Positions 26,278 through 39,029 of a stretch of DNA of 64,000 nt are shown here, one piece after another. The stretch comes from Sophora flavescens (Eukaryota; Streptophyta; Magnoliopsida; Fabales; Fabaceae), in assembly GCA_030762895.1 (NCBI GenBank), contig JAUPTC010000018.1, forward strand, positions 558,001-622,000, given 5' to 3'. The position numbers were made by a program, and so were the translations under genes. The stretch's first letter is position 1, and every line of letters begins with the position of its first letter. A model generated the notes under the pieces. The model was given only the letters and a program-made list of their open reading frames with translations. It had not been told where the DNA came from and made no database searches.

Positions 26278-28437
26278 CCAAATTTTAACCTAAACCCTAA
26301 TTTAACCCTATTTTGACCAAAACCCTAATTTACCCAAAACCCTAATTTTACCAAAACCCTATTTTTAACTCAAAACCCAAATCTAACCCTAACCCTAATT
26401 TTGACCCAAAACCCTAATTTAACCCTATTTAACTCAAATCTAACCCAAACCAATTTCCTATTTTTAACCCAAAGCTCTAATTTGACCAAACCCTATTCAA
26501 ACCCTAATTTTGACTCTAAACCCTAAATTTGACCCAAAACCCTAATTTGACCAAAACCCATTTTTAACTCAAAACTCAAATTCTAACCTAAGCCCTAATT
26601 TTGACCAAAACCCTAATTTTAACCCAAAACCTAATTCTAACCCATTTTGACCCAAAACCCTATTTTTAACTCAAAACCCTAATTCAAACCCCAACTAATT
26701 TTGACCAAAACCCTATTTTAACCCAAAACCCTAATTTTAACCCAACTCTAATTTTGACCAAAACCCTAATTTACCTATAAACCCTAATTTTGACCCTAAA
26801 CCCTAATTTGACCCTAAACCCAATTTTAACTCAAAACCCTAATTTTAACCCAACCTAATTTTGACCAACCCTAATTTTGACCCTAAACCCTAATTTGACC
26901 CAAAACCCTAATTTTGAAAACCCCATTTTTAACTCAAAACCCAAATTCTAACCACCTAATTTTGACCCAAACCCTAATTTGACCAAACCCTAATTTTAAC
27001 CCAAAACCCTAATTCTAACCCTATTTTGACCCAAACCCTATTTTTAATCAAAACCCTAATTCAAACCCAAACGTTAATTTTACCCAAAACCTAATTTTAA
27101 CCAAAAACCAAATATTTAACCAAAACCCAAAATTTTAACCCAAAACCCTAATTTTATCCCAAAGCTCTAATTTTGACCCAAAACCCTTATTCAAACCGTA
27201 AATTGACCCAAAACCCTAATTTTGTCCGAAAACCCCATTTTTAACTCCAAACCCAAATTCTAACCCTTAGCCTTTGACCCAAACCCTAATTTTGACCCTA
27301 AACCCTAATTTTAACCCAAACCCTAATTCTAACCCTATATTTGACGCAAAACCCTATTTTTAACTCAAAACCCTAATTCAAACCCAAAACCCTAATTTTG
27401 ACCCGAAACCCTAATTCTAACCCTATTTTTGACACAAAATCCTATTTTTAACTCAAAACCCTAATTCAAACCCCAAACACTAATTTTGACCAAAAACCCA
27501 AATTTTAACCCAAAGCTCTAATTTTGACCCAAAACCCTAATTCAAACCCTAATTTTGACCATAAACCCTAAATTTGACCCAAGACCCTAATTTTGACCCA
27601 AAACCCAATTTTTTAACTCAAAACCCAAATTCTAACCCTAAGCCCTAATTTTGACCCGAAACCCTAATTTTGACCAGAAACCCTAATTCTAACCCAAAAC
27701 CCTAATTCTAACCCTATTTTTAACTCAAAACCCTAATTCAAACCCCAAACGCTAATTTTGACCCAAAACCCTAATTTTGACCCAAACCCTAATTTTGACC
27801 CGAAACCCTAATTTTAACCCTATTTATGACCCAAAACCCTAATTTTGACCCGAAACCCTAATTTTAACCCTATTTATGACCCAAAACCCTATTTTTAACT
27901 CAAAATTCTAATTCAAACCCCAAACGCTAATTTTGACCCAAAACCCTAATTTGGACCAAAAACCCAAATTTTAACCCAAAACCATAATTTTAACCCAAAG
28001 CTCTAATTTTGACCGAAAACCCTAATTCAAACACTAATTTTGACCATAAACCCTAATTTTGACCCAAAACCCATTTTTTAACTCAAAACCCAAATTTTGG
28101 CACGAAACCCAAATTTTAACACATTTTTTGACCCAAAACTCTATTTTTAACTCAAAACCCTAATTAAAACCCTAAACGCTAATTTTGACCCAAAACCCTA
28201 ATTTGGACCCAAAACCCAAATTTTAACCCAAAACCCAAATTTTAACCCAAAGCTCTAATTTTGACCCAAAACCCTAATTTTGACCCAAAACCCTATTTTT
28301 CACTTAAAACCCAAATTCTAACGCTAAGCCCTATTTTGACCCCAATTTTGACCCGAAACCCTAATTTTAACCCAAAACCCTAATTCTAACCCTAATTTTG
28401 ACCCTAAATCCTAAATTTGACCCAGAACACCAATTTT
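26278..28437 (+). repeat. HOR unit 7 (2,160 bp)
   Basis: Box to box. The AGGCCT position (about 27,267) is degraded to CTTAGCCTTTG. The TTTTGTCCG variant lies at 27,224. A doublet of 50-bp sub-repeats is at 27,779-27,877, and GGCACGA lies near 28,100. Confidence 0.8.
27779..27877 (+). repeat. Tandem sub-repeat doublet, 50-bp form
   Basis: Two copies of a type A, CCCG type A, type B and TATTTATGACCC block; the ATTTATG words lie 50 bp apart. It is the 69-bp sub-repeat of later units minus one 19-bp monomer. The first copy has a one-base deletion. Confidence 0.75.
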
Positions 28438-30512
28438 GATCCGAAACCCAAATTTTAACCCAAAACCCTAATTCTAACCCTATTTTTGACCGAAAACCCT
28501 AATTTTTAACCCAAAACCCTAATTTTCACCCAAAACCCTATTTTTAACTCAAAACCCAAAATCTAACCCTAAGCCCTAATTTTGACCCAAAACCCTAATT
28601 CTAACCCTATTTTTAACTCAAAATCTAACCCAAAGCTCTAATTTTGACCCGAAACCCTATTTCAAACCCTAATTTTGACTCTAAACCCTAAATTTGACCC
28701 AAAACCCTAATTTTGACCGAAAATCCCATTTTTAACTCAAAACTCAAATTCTAACCCTAAGCCCTAATTTTGACCCGAAACCCTAATTTTAACCCAAAAC
28801 CCTAATTCTAACCCTATTTATGACCCAAAACCCTATTTTTAACTCAAAACCCTAATTCAAACCCCAAACGCTAATTTTGACCCAAAACCCTTATTTTAAC
28901 CCAAAACCCTAATTTTAACCCAAAGCTCTAATTTTGACCGAAAACCCTAATTTAAACCCTAATATTGACCCTAAACCCAATTTTTAACTCGAAACCCAAA
29001 TTCTAACCCTAAGCCCTAATTTTGACCCGAAACCCTAATTTTGACCCTAAACCCTAAATTTGACCCAAAACCCTAATTTTGACCTAAAACCCCATTTTTA
29101 ACTCAAAACCAAAATTCTATCCCTAAGCCCTAAATTTGACCCAAACCCTAATTTTGACCAAACCCTAATTTTAACCCAAAACCCTAATTCTAACCCTATT
29201 TATGACCCAAACCCTATTTTTAATCAAAACCCTAATTCAAACCCCAAACGTTAATTTTACCCAAAACCTAATTTGGACCCAAAACCCAAATTTTAACCAA
29301 AACCCAAATTTTAACCCAAAACCCTAATTTTAACCCAAGGCTCTAATTTTGACCAAAACCCTAATTTGAACAAACCCTAAATTGACCCAAAACCCTATTT
29401 TTGAGCGAATTCCCATTTTGTTACTCAAAAGCCAAATTCTAACCCTAAGGCCTAATTTGACCAAACCATTACCTAATTTACCAACCTAATTTACCTATTT
29501 TGACCAAACCCTATTTTTAACTCAAAACCCTAATTCAAACCCAAAACCCTAATTTTGACACGAAACCCTAATTCTATCCCTATTTATGATCCAAAACCCT
29601 ATTTTTAACTCAAAACTCTAATTCAAACCCCGAACGCTAATTTTGACCCAAAACCCAAATTTTAACCCAAAGCTCTGATTTTGACCCAAGACCCTAAATC
29701 AAACCCTAATTTTGGACCAAAAATCCTAATTTTGACCCAAAACCCAATTTTTAACTCAAAACCCAAATTCTAACCCTAAGCCCTAATTTTGACTCGAAAC
29801 CCTAATTTTGACCGAAAACCCTAATAGTAACCCAAACCCTAACTAACCCTATTTAACTCAAAACCCTAATTCAAACCCCAAACCCTAATTTTACCAAACC
29901 CTAATTTGACCAAAACCCTAATTTGACCAAACCTAATTTTACCCAAAACCTAACAACCCTATTTGACCCAAAACCCTAATTTTGACCAAAACCCAAAACC
30001 CTAATTCTAACCCTATTTTGACCCAAACCCTATTTTACTCAAAATTAAAATTGCCAAACCTAATTTGACCAAAACCCAAATTTTAACCCAAAACCATAAT
30101 TTTAACCCAAGCTCTAATTTTGACCAAAACCCTAATTCAAACACTAATTTTGACCAAAACCCTAATTTTGACCCAAACCCATTTTTAACTCAAACCCAAA
30201 TTTTCCCATTTACATTTGACCAAACTCTATTTTTAACTCAAACCCTAATTAAAACCTAATAATTTGCCAAAACCCAATTTTGACCCAAAACCCAAATTTT
30301 AACCCAAACCCAAATTTTAACCCAAACTCTAATTTTGACCCAAAACCCTAATTTTGACCCAAAACCCTATTTTACTTAAAACCCAAATTCTAACCTAAGC
30401 CCTATTTTTGACCAAAACCCAATTTTGACCAAAACCTAATTTTAACCCAAAACCCTAATTTTAACCCTAATTTTGACCCTAAATCCTATATTTGACCCAG
30501 AACACCAATTTT
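28438..30512 (+). repeat. HOR unit 8 (2,075 bp), partly deletion-rich
   Basis: Box to box. AGGCCT at 29,448. A local anomaly at 29,395-29,440 contains GAGCGAATTCCC and a TTTTGTTACTC. The stretches 29,130-29,540 and 29,820-30,470 are rich in short deletions, which accounts for the short unit length. Confidence 0.8.
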
Positions 30513-32629
30513 GATCCGAAACCCAAATTTTAACCCAAAACCCTAATTCTAACCCTATTTTTGACCGAAAACCCTAATTTTTAACCCAAAACCCTAATTT
30601 TCACCCAAAACCCTATTTTTAACTCAAAACCCAAAATCTAACCCTAAGCCCTAATTTTGACCCAAAACCCTAATTCTAACCCTATTTTTAACTCAAAATC
30701 TAACCCAAAACCCTAATTCTAACCCTATTTTTAACCCAAAGCTCTAATTTTGACCCGAAACCCTATTTCAAACCCTAATTTTGACTCTAAACCCTAAATT
30801 TGACCCAAAACCCTAATTTTGACCGAAAATCCCATTTTTAACTCAAAACTCAAATTCTAACCCTAAGCCCTAATTTTGACCCGAAACCCTAATTTTAACC
30901 CAAAACCCTAATTCTAACCCTATTTATGACCCAAAACCCTATTTTTAACTCAAAACCCTAATTCAAACCCCAAACGCTAATTTTGACCCAAAACCCTAAT
31001 TTTAACCCAAAGCTCTAATTTTGACCCAAAACCCTAATTTTGACCCGAAACCCTAATTTATGACCCAAAACCCTAATTTGACCCTAAACCCTTTTTAACT
31101 CAAACCCAAATTCCCTAAGCCCTAATTTTGACCCGAAACCCTAATTTTGACCCTAAACCCTAAATTTGACCCAAAACCCTAATTTTGACCGAAAACCCCA
31201 TTTTTAACTCAAAACCCAAATTCTAACCCTAAGCCCTAATTTTGACCCAAAACCCTAATTTTGACCCGAAACCCTAATTTTAACCCAAAACCCTAATTCT
31301 AACCCTATTTATGACCCAAACCCCTATTTTTAACTCAAAACCCTAATTCAAACCCCAAACGTTAATTTTGACCCAAAAACCTAATTTTGACCCAAATCCC
31401 AAATTTGGACCAAAAACCCAAATTTTAACCCAAAACCCTAATTTTAACCCAAAGCTCTAATTTTGACCCAAAACCCTAATTCAAACCCTAAAATTGACCC
31501 AAAACCCTAATTTTGACCGAAAACCCCATTTTTAACTCAAAACCCAAATTGTAACCCTAAGTCCTAATTTTGAACCCAAACCCTAATTTTGACCCGAAAC
31601 CCTAATTTTAACTCAAAACCCTAATTCTAACCCTATTTATGAACCAAAACCCTATTTTTAACTCAAAACCCTAATTCAAACCCAAAACCCTAATTTTGAC
31701 ACGAAACCCTAATTCTAACCCTATTTTTGACCCAAACCCCTATTTTTAACTCAAAACCCTAGTTCAAACCCCAAACGCTAATTTTGACCAAAAACCTAAT
31801 TTTAACCCAAAGCTCTTATTTTTACCAAATAACCTAATTCAAACCCTAATTTTGAAAATAAACCATAAATTTGACACAATACCCTAATTTTGACCCAAAA
31901 CCCAATTTTTAACTCAAAACCCAAATTCTAACCCTAAGTCCTAATTTGACCATTTGACAACTAATTTGCCAACCTAATTCTAACCCCTATTCCTATTTTA
32001 ACTCAAAACCCTAATTCAAACCCCAAACCTAATTTTGACCCAAAACCCTAATTTTGACCAAAACCCTAATTTTAACCCAAAACCCTAATTTAACCTATGC
32101 CCAAACCCTAATTTTGACCAAACCCTAATTTTAACCCAAAACCCTAATTCTAACCCTAGCCCAAACCCTATTTTTAACTCAAAATTCTAATTCAAACCCC
32201 AAACGCTAATTTTGACCCAAAACCCTAATTTGGACCAAAACCCAAATTTAACCCAAACCATAATTTTAACCCAAAGCTCTAATTTTGACCAAACCCTAAT
32301 TCAAACACTAATTTGACCTAAACCTAATTTTGACCAAACCCTTTTAACTCAAACCCAAATTTTATTATTTTGACCCAAAACTCTATTTTAACTCAAATTA
32401 CCTCTAATTTGACCCAAACTCTAATTTGACCAAACCCAATTTAACCAAACCATTTATTTTGACCCAAAACCCTAATTTTGACCCAAAACCCTATTTTCAC
32501 TTAAAACCCAAATTCTAACGCTAAGCCCTTTTTTGACAAACCCATTTTGACCAAACCCTAATTTTAACCCAAAACCTAATTCTAACCCTAATTTTGACCC
32601 TAAATCCTAATTTGACCCAACCCAATTTT
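30513..32629 (+). repeat. HOR unit 9 (2,117 bp), AGGCCT site lost
   Basis: Box to box. The AGGCCT position (about 31,560) reads AAGTCCT, one base from the site. Clean to about 31,930, then deletion-rich. Confidence 0.8.
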
Positions 32630-34636
32630 GATCCAAACCCAAATTTTAACCCAAAACCCTAATTCTAACCCTATTTTTGACCAAAACCCTAATTTTAACC
32701 CAAAACCCTAATTTTCACCAAAACCCTATTTTTAACTCAAAACCCAAATCTAACCCAAACCCTAATTTTGACCCAAAACCCTAATTCTACCTATTTTAAC
32801 TCAAAATCTAACCCAAAACCCTAATTTAACCTATTTTAACCCAAAGCTCTAATTTTGACCAAACCCTATTTCAAACCCTAATTTTGACTCTAAACCCTAA
32901 ATTTGACCCAAAACCCTAATTTTGACCGAAAACCCATTTTTAACTCAAAACTCAAATTCTAACCCTAACCTAATTTGCGCCCTATTTAACCCCTAATTCC
33001 TATTTAGCCCAAACCCTATTTTAACTCAAACCCTAATTCAAACCCCAAACGCTAATTTTGACCCAAAACCCTATTTTAACCCAAAACCCTAATTTTAACC
33101 CAAACTCTAATTTTGACCGAAAACCCTAATTTAAACCTAATTTGACCCTAAACCCTAATTTGACCCTAAACCCAATTTTTAACTCAAACCCAAATTTAAC
33201 CCCACTATTTGCAAACCTAATTTCATGCCCCTATTTCACCCCATTTTTAACTCAAACCCAAATTCTAACCATAACCTAATTTGACCCAAATAATTTTGAC
33301 CAAACCCTAATTCTAACCCAAAACCCTAATTCTAACCCTATTTTGACCCAAACCCTATTTTTAATCAAAACCCTAATTCAAACCCCAAACGTTAATTTTA
33401 CCCAAAACCTAATTTGGACCCAAACAACTTAACCAAAAACCCAAATTTTAACCCAAAACCCTAATTTTAACCCAAAGCTCTAATTTTGACCAAAAACCCT
33501 AATTTTGACCCAAAACCCTAAAATTGACCCAAAACACTAATTTTGACCGAAAACCCCATTTTTAACTCAAAACCCAATTTCTAACCCTAAGGCCTAATTT
33601 TGACCCAAAACCCTAATTTTGACCCGTAACCCTAATTTTAACCCAAAACCCTAATTCTAACCCTATTTATGACGCAAAACCCTATTTTTAACTCAAAACC
33701 CTAATTCAAACCCAAAACCCTAATGCTAATCCTAATTTTGACACAAAATCCTATTTTTAACTCAAAACCCTAATTCAAACCCCAAACACTAATTTTGACC
33801 AAAAACCCAAATTTTAACCCAAAGCTCTAATTTTGACCCAAAACCCTAATTCAAACCCTAATTTTGACCATAAACCCTAAATTTGACCCAAGACCCTAAT
33901 TTTGACCCAAAACCCAATTTTTTAACTCAAAACCCAAATTCTAACCCTAAGCCCTAATTTTGACCCGAAACCCTAATTTTGACCAGAAACCCTAATTCTA
34001 ACCCTATTTTTAACTCAAAACCCTAATTCAAACCCCAAACGCTAATTTTGACCCAAAACCCTAATTTTGACCCAAACCCTAATTTTGACCCGAAACCCTA
34101 ATTTTAACCCAAAACCCTAATTCTAACCCTATTTATGACCCAAAACCCTATTTTTAACTCAAAATTCTAATTCAAACCCCAAACGCTAATTTTGACCCAA
34201 AACCCTAATTTGGACCAAAAACCCAAATTTTAACCCAAAACCATAATTTTAACCCAATATTTTGACCAAACCCTAATTCAAACACTAATTTGACCATAAA
34301 CCCTAATTTTGACCCAAACCCATTTTTAACTCAAACCCAAATTTTAACACATTTTTTGACCCAAAACTCTATTTTTAACTCAAAACCCTAATTAAAACCC
34401 TAAACGCTAATTTTGACCCAAAACCCTAATTTGGACCCAAAACCCAAATTTTAACCCAAAACCCTAATTTTGACCCAAAACCCTATTTTTCACTTAAAAC
34501 CCAAATTCTAACGCTAAGCCCTATTTTTGACCGCAAAACCCGAATTTTGACCCGAAACCCTAATTTTAACCCAAAACCCTAATTCTAACCCTAATTTTGA
34601 CCCTAAATCCTAAATTTGACCCAGAACACCAATTTT
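32630..34636 (+). repeat. HOR unit 10 (2,007 bp), shortest
   Basis: Box to box. AGGCCT at 33,590. The 69-bp sub-repeat is single here (one ATTTATG, at 34,131), and the stretch from 32,630 to about 33,480 is deletion-rich, so both causes shorten the unit. Confidence 0.8.
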
Positions 34637-35293
34637 GATCCGAAACCCAAATTTTAACCCAAAACCCTAATTCTAACCCTATTTTTGACCGAAAACCCTA
34701 ATTTTTAACCCAAAACCCTAATTTTCACCCAAAACCCTATTTTTAACTCAAAACCCAAAATCTAACCCTAAGCCCTAATTTTGACCCAAAACCCTAATTC
34801 TAACCCTATTTTTAACTCAAAATCTAACCCAAAACCCTAATTCTAACCCTATTTTTAACCCAAAGCTCTAATTTTGACCCGAAACCCTATTTCAAACCCT
34901 AATTTTGACTCTAAACCCTAAATTTGACCCAAAACCCTAATTTTGACCGAAAATCCCATTTTTAACTCAAAACTCAAATTCTAACCCTAAGCCCTAATTT
35001 TGACCCGAAACCCTAATTTTAACCCAAAACCCTAATTCTAACCCTATTTATGACCCAAAACCCTATTTTTAACTCAAAACCCTAATTCAAACCCCAAACG
35101 CTAATTTTGACCCAAAACCCTTATTTTAACCCAAAACCCTAATTTTAACCCAAAGCTCTAATTTTGACCGAAAACCCTAATTTAAACCCTAATATTGACC
35201 CTAAACCCTAAATTTGACCCTAAACCCAATTTTTAACTCAAAACCCAAATTCTAACCCTAAGCCCTAATTTTGACCCGAAACCCTAATTTTGA

Positions 35294-35307
35294 CCCTAAA
35301 CCCTAAA
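35294..35307 (+). repeat. Tandem CCCTAAA (plant-type telomere) doublet
   Basis: CCCTAAACCCTAAA, two heptamers of the plant-type telomere motif, sits at a fixed place in the HOR and recurs in other units. It shows that heptamer and hexamer telomere words coexist here, so the host telomere type cannot be read from this array. Confidence 0.8.
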
Positions 35308-36207
35308 TTTGACCCAAAACCCTAATTTTGACCGAAAACCCCATTTTTAACTCAAAACCCAAATTCTAACCGTAAGCCCTAATTTTGACCCAAAACCCTA
35401 ATTTTGACCCGAAACCCTAATTTTAACCCAAAACCCTAATTCTAACCCTATTTATGACCCAAAACCCTATTTTTAACTGAAAACCCTAATTCAAACACCA
35501 AACGTTAATTTTTACCCAAAAACCTAATTTGGACCCAAAACCCAAATTTTAACCAAAAAACCCAAATTTTAACCCAAAACCCTAATTTTAACCCAAGGCT
35601 CTAATTTTGACCCAAAACCCTAATTTTGAAGCAAAACCCTAAAATTGACCCAAAACCCTAATTTTGAACGAAAACCCCATTTTTAACTCAAAACCCAAAT
35701 TCTAACCCTAAGGCCTAATTTTGACCCAAAACCCTAATTTTGACCCGTAACCCTAATTTTAACCCAAAACCCTAATTCTAACCCTATTTATGACGCAAAA
35801 CCCTATTTTTAACTCAAAACCCTAATTCAAACCCAAAACCCTAATTTTGACCCGAAACCCTAATTCTAACCCTATTTTTGACACAAAATCCTATTTTTAA
35901 CTCAAAACCCTTATTCAAACCCCAAACACTAATTTTGACCAAAAACCCAAATTTTAACCCAAAGCTCTAATTTTGACCCAAAACCCTAATTCAAACCCTA
36001 ATTTTGACCATAAACCCTAAATTTGACCCAAGACCCTAATTTTGACCCAAAACCCAATTTTTAACTCAAAACCCAAATTCTAACCCTAAGCCCTAATTTT
36101 GACCCGAAACCCTAATTTTGACCAGAAACCCTAATTCTAACCCAAAACCCTAATTCTAACCCTATTTTTAACTCAAAACCCTAATTCAAACCCCAAACGC
36201 TAATTTT

Positions 36208-36345
36208 GACCCAAAACCCTAATTTTGACCCGAAACCCTAATTTTAACCCAAAACCCTAATTCTAACCCTATTTATGACCCAAAACCCTAATTTTGACCC
36301 GAAACCCTAATTTTAACCCAAAACCCTAATTCTAACCCTATTTAT
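36208..36345 (+). repeat. Tandem sub-repeat doublet, 69-bp form
   Basis: Two adjacent 69-bp copies of GACCC-type A, CCCG word, type B, TTCTAACCC and TATTTATGACCC. Both the CCCG words (36,227 and 36,296) and the ATTTATG words (36,271 and 36,340) are 69 bp apart. Unit 10 has only one copy. Confidence 0.88.
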
Positions 36346-36914
36346 GACCCAAAACCCTATTTTTAACTCAAAATTCTAATTCAAACCCCAAACGCTAATT
36401 TTGACCCAAAACCCTAATTTGGACCAAAAACCCAAATTTTAACCCAAAACCATAATTTTAACCCAAAGCTCTAATTTTGACCGAAAACCCTAATTCAAAC
36501 ACTAATTTTGACCATAAACCCTAATTTTGACCCAAAACCCATTTTTTAACTCAAAACCCAAATTTTGGCACGACACCCAAATTTTAACACATTTTTTGAC
36601 CCAAAACTCTATTTTTAACTCAAAACCCTAATTAAAACCATAAACGCTAATTTTGACCCAAAACTCTAATTTGGACCCAAAACCCAAATTTTAACCCAAA
36701 ACCCAAATTTTAACCCAAAGCTCTAATTTTGACCCAAAACCCTAATTTTGACCCAAAACCCTATTTTTCACTTAAAACCCAAATTCTAACGCTAAGCCCT
36801 ATTTTTGACCGCAAAACCCGAATTTTGACCCGAAACCCTAATTTTAACCCAAAACCCTAATTCTAACCCTAATTTTGACCCTAAATCCTAAATTTGACCC
36901 AGAACACCAATTTT

Positions 36915-39029
36915 GATCCGAAACCCAAATTTTAACCCAAAACCCTAATTCTAACCCTATTTTTGACCGAAAACCCTAATTTTTAACCCAAAACCCTAAT
37001 TTTCACCCAAAACCCTATTTTTAACTCAAAACCCAAAATCTAACCCTAAGCCCTAATTTTGACCCAAAACCCTAATTCTAACCCTATTTTTAACTCAAAA
37101 TCTAACCCAAAACCCTAATTCTAACATATTTTTAACCCAAAGCTCTAATTTTGACCCGAAACCCTATTTAAACCCTAATTTGACTCTAACCCTAAATTTG
37201 ACCAAAACCCTAATTTTGACCCAAAACCCATTTTAACTCAAAACTCAAATTTAACCTAACCTAATTTTGCCAACCCTAATTTTACCTTGACCCAAACCCT
37301 ATTTTAACTCAAAACCTAATTCCAACCTAATTTTGACCCAAAACCCTTTAACCCAAACCCTAATTTTAACCCAAAGCTCTAATTTTGACCAAAACCCTAA
37401 TTTAAACCCTAATATTGACCTAAACCCTAATTGACCTAAACACCCAATTTTTAACTCAAAACCCAAATTCTAACCCTAAGCCCTAATTTTGACCCGAAAC
37501 CCTAATTTTGACCCTAAACCCTAAATTTGACCCAAAACCCTAATTTTGACCAAAACCCCATTTTTAACTCAAAACCCAAATTCTAACCCTAAGACCTAAT
37601 TTTGACCCAAAACCCTAATTTTGACCCGAAACCCTAATTTTAACCCAAAACCCTAATTCTAACCCTATTTATGACCCAAAACCCTATTTTTAACTGAAAA
37701 CCCTAATTCAAACACCAAACGTTAATTTTTACCCAAAAACCTAATTTGGACCCAAAACCCAAATTTTAACCAAAAAACCCAAATTTTAACCCAAAACCCT
37801 AATTTTAACCCAAGGCTCTAATTTTGACCCAAAACCCTAATTTTGACCCTAAACCCTAAAATTGACCCAAAACCCTAATTTTGAACGAAAACCCCATTTT
37901 TAACTCAAAACCCAAATTCTAACCCTAAGGCCTAATTTTGACCCAAAACCCTAATTTTGACCCGTAACCCTAATTTTAACCCAAAACCCTAATTCTAACC
38001 CTATTTATGACGCAAAACCCTATTTTTAACTCAAAACCCTAATTCAAACCCAAAACCCTAATTTTGACCCGAAACCCTAATTCTAACCCTATTTTTGACA
38101 CAAAATCCTATTTTTAACTCAAAACCCTAATTCAAACCCCAAACACTAATTTTGACCAAAAACCCAAATTTTAACCCAAAGCTCTAATTTTGACCCAAAA
38201 CCCTAATTCAAACCCTAATTTTGGCCATAAACCCTAAATTTGACCCAAGACCCTAATTTTGACCGAAAATCCCATTTTTAACTCAAATTTAACCTAAGCC
38301 TAATTTTGACCAAACCCTAATTCCCTAATTCTAACCCCTAATTCTAACCTTTAACTCAAACCTAATTACCCAAACCTAATTTTGACCCAAAACCCTAATT
38401 TTGACCCGAAACCCTAATTTTAACCCAAAACCCTAATTCTAACCCTATTTATGACCCAAAACCCTAATTTTGACCCGAAACCCTAATTTTAACCCAAAAC
38501 CCTAATTCTAACCCTATTTATGACCCAAAACCCTATTTTTAACTCAAAATTCTAATTCAAACCCCAAACGCTAATTTTGACCCAAAACCCTAATTTGGAC
38601 CAAAAACCCAAATTTTAACCCAAAACCATAATTTTAACCCAAAGCTCTAATTTGAAAACCCTAATTCAAACACTAATTTTGACCAAAACCCTAATTTTGA
38701 CCCAAAACCCATTTTTAACTCAAACCCAAATTTTCCCATTTTAACAGCCCAAACTCTATTTTACTCAAACCCTATTCCTAACCTAATTTTGACCAAAACT
38801 CTAATTTGGACCCAAAACCCAAATTTTAACCCAAACCCAAATTTTAACCCAAGCTCTAATTTTGACCCAAACCCTAATTTTGACCCAAACCCTATTTTTC
38901 ACTTAAAACCCAAATTCTAACGCTAACCTATTTTTGCAAACAATTTTGACCACCCTAATTTTAACCCAAAACCCTAATTCTAACCCTAATTTTGACCCTA
39001 AATCCTAAATTTGACCCAAACACCAATTT
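36915..39029 (+). repeat. HOR unit 12 (2,115 bp)
   Basis: Box to box; the closing box is altered to TTTGTCACC. AGGCCT at 37,928. Carries the TTTTGAACG private variant at 37,883 but has CCCTAAACC where sister units have GAAGC. Short deletion-rich patches lie at 37,150-37,440, 38,280-38,390 and 38,650-38,960 within otherwise clean sequence. Confidence 0.8.
38384..38521 (+). repeat. Tandem sub-repeat doublet, 69-bp form
   Basis: Two 69-bp copies; the ATTTATG words at 38,447 and 38,516 are 69 bp apart. Same position in the HOR as the doublet in unit 11. Confidence 0.85.

Larger units (their letters stand above)
34637..36914 (+). repeat. HOR unit 11 (2,278 bp), cleanest reference copy
   Basis: Box to box with few shortened words throughout; I use it as the reference unit. 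AGGCCT at 35,711, 1,074 bp in. It carries the private AACTGAAAACCC, CAAGGCTC, TTTTGAAGC and TTTTGAACG words (last two at about 35,624 and 35,662), and the 69-bp doublet at 36,208-36,345. At roughly 2,280 bp it probably approximates the undamaged HOR length. Confidence 0.88.
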
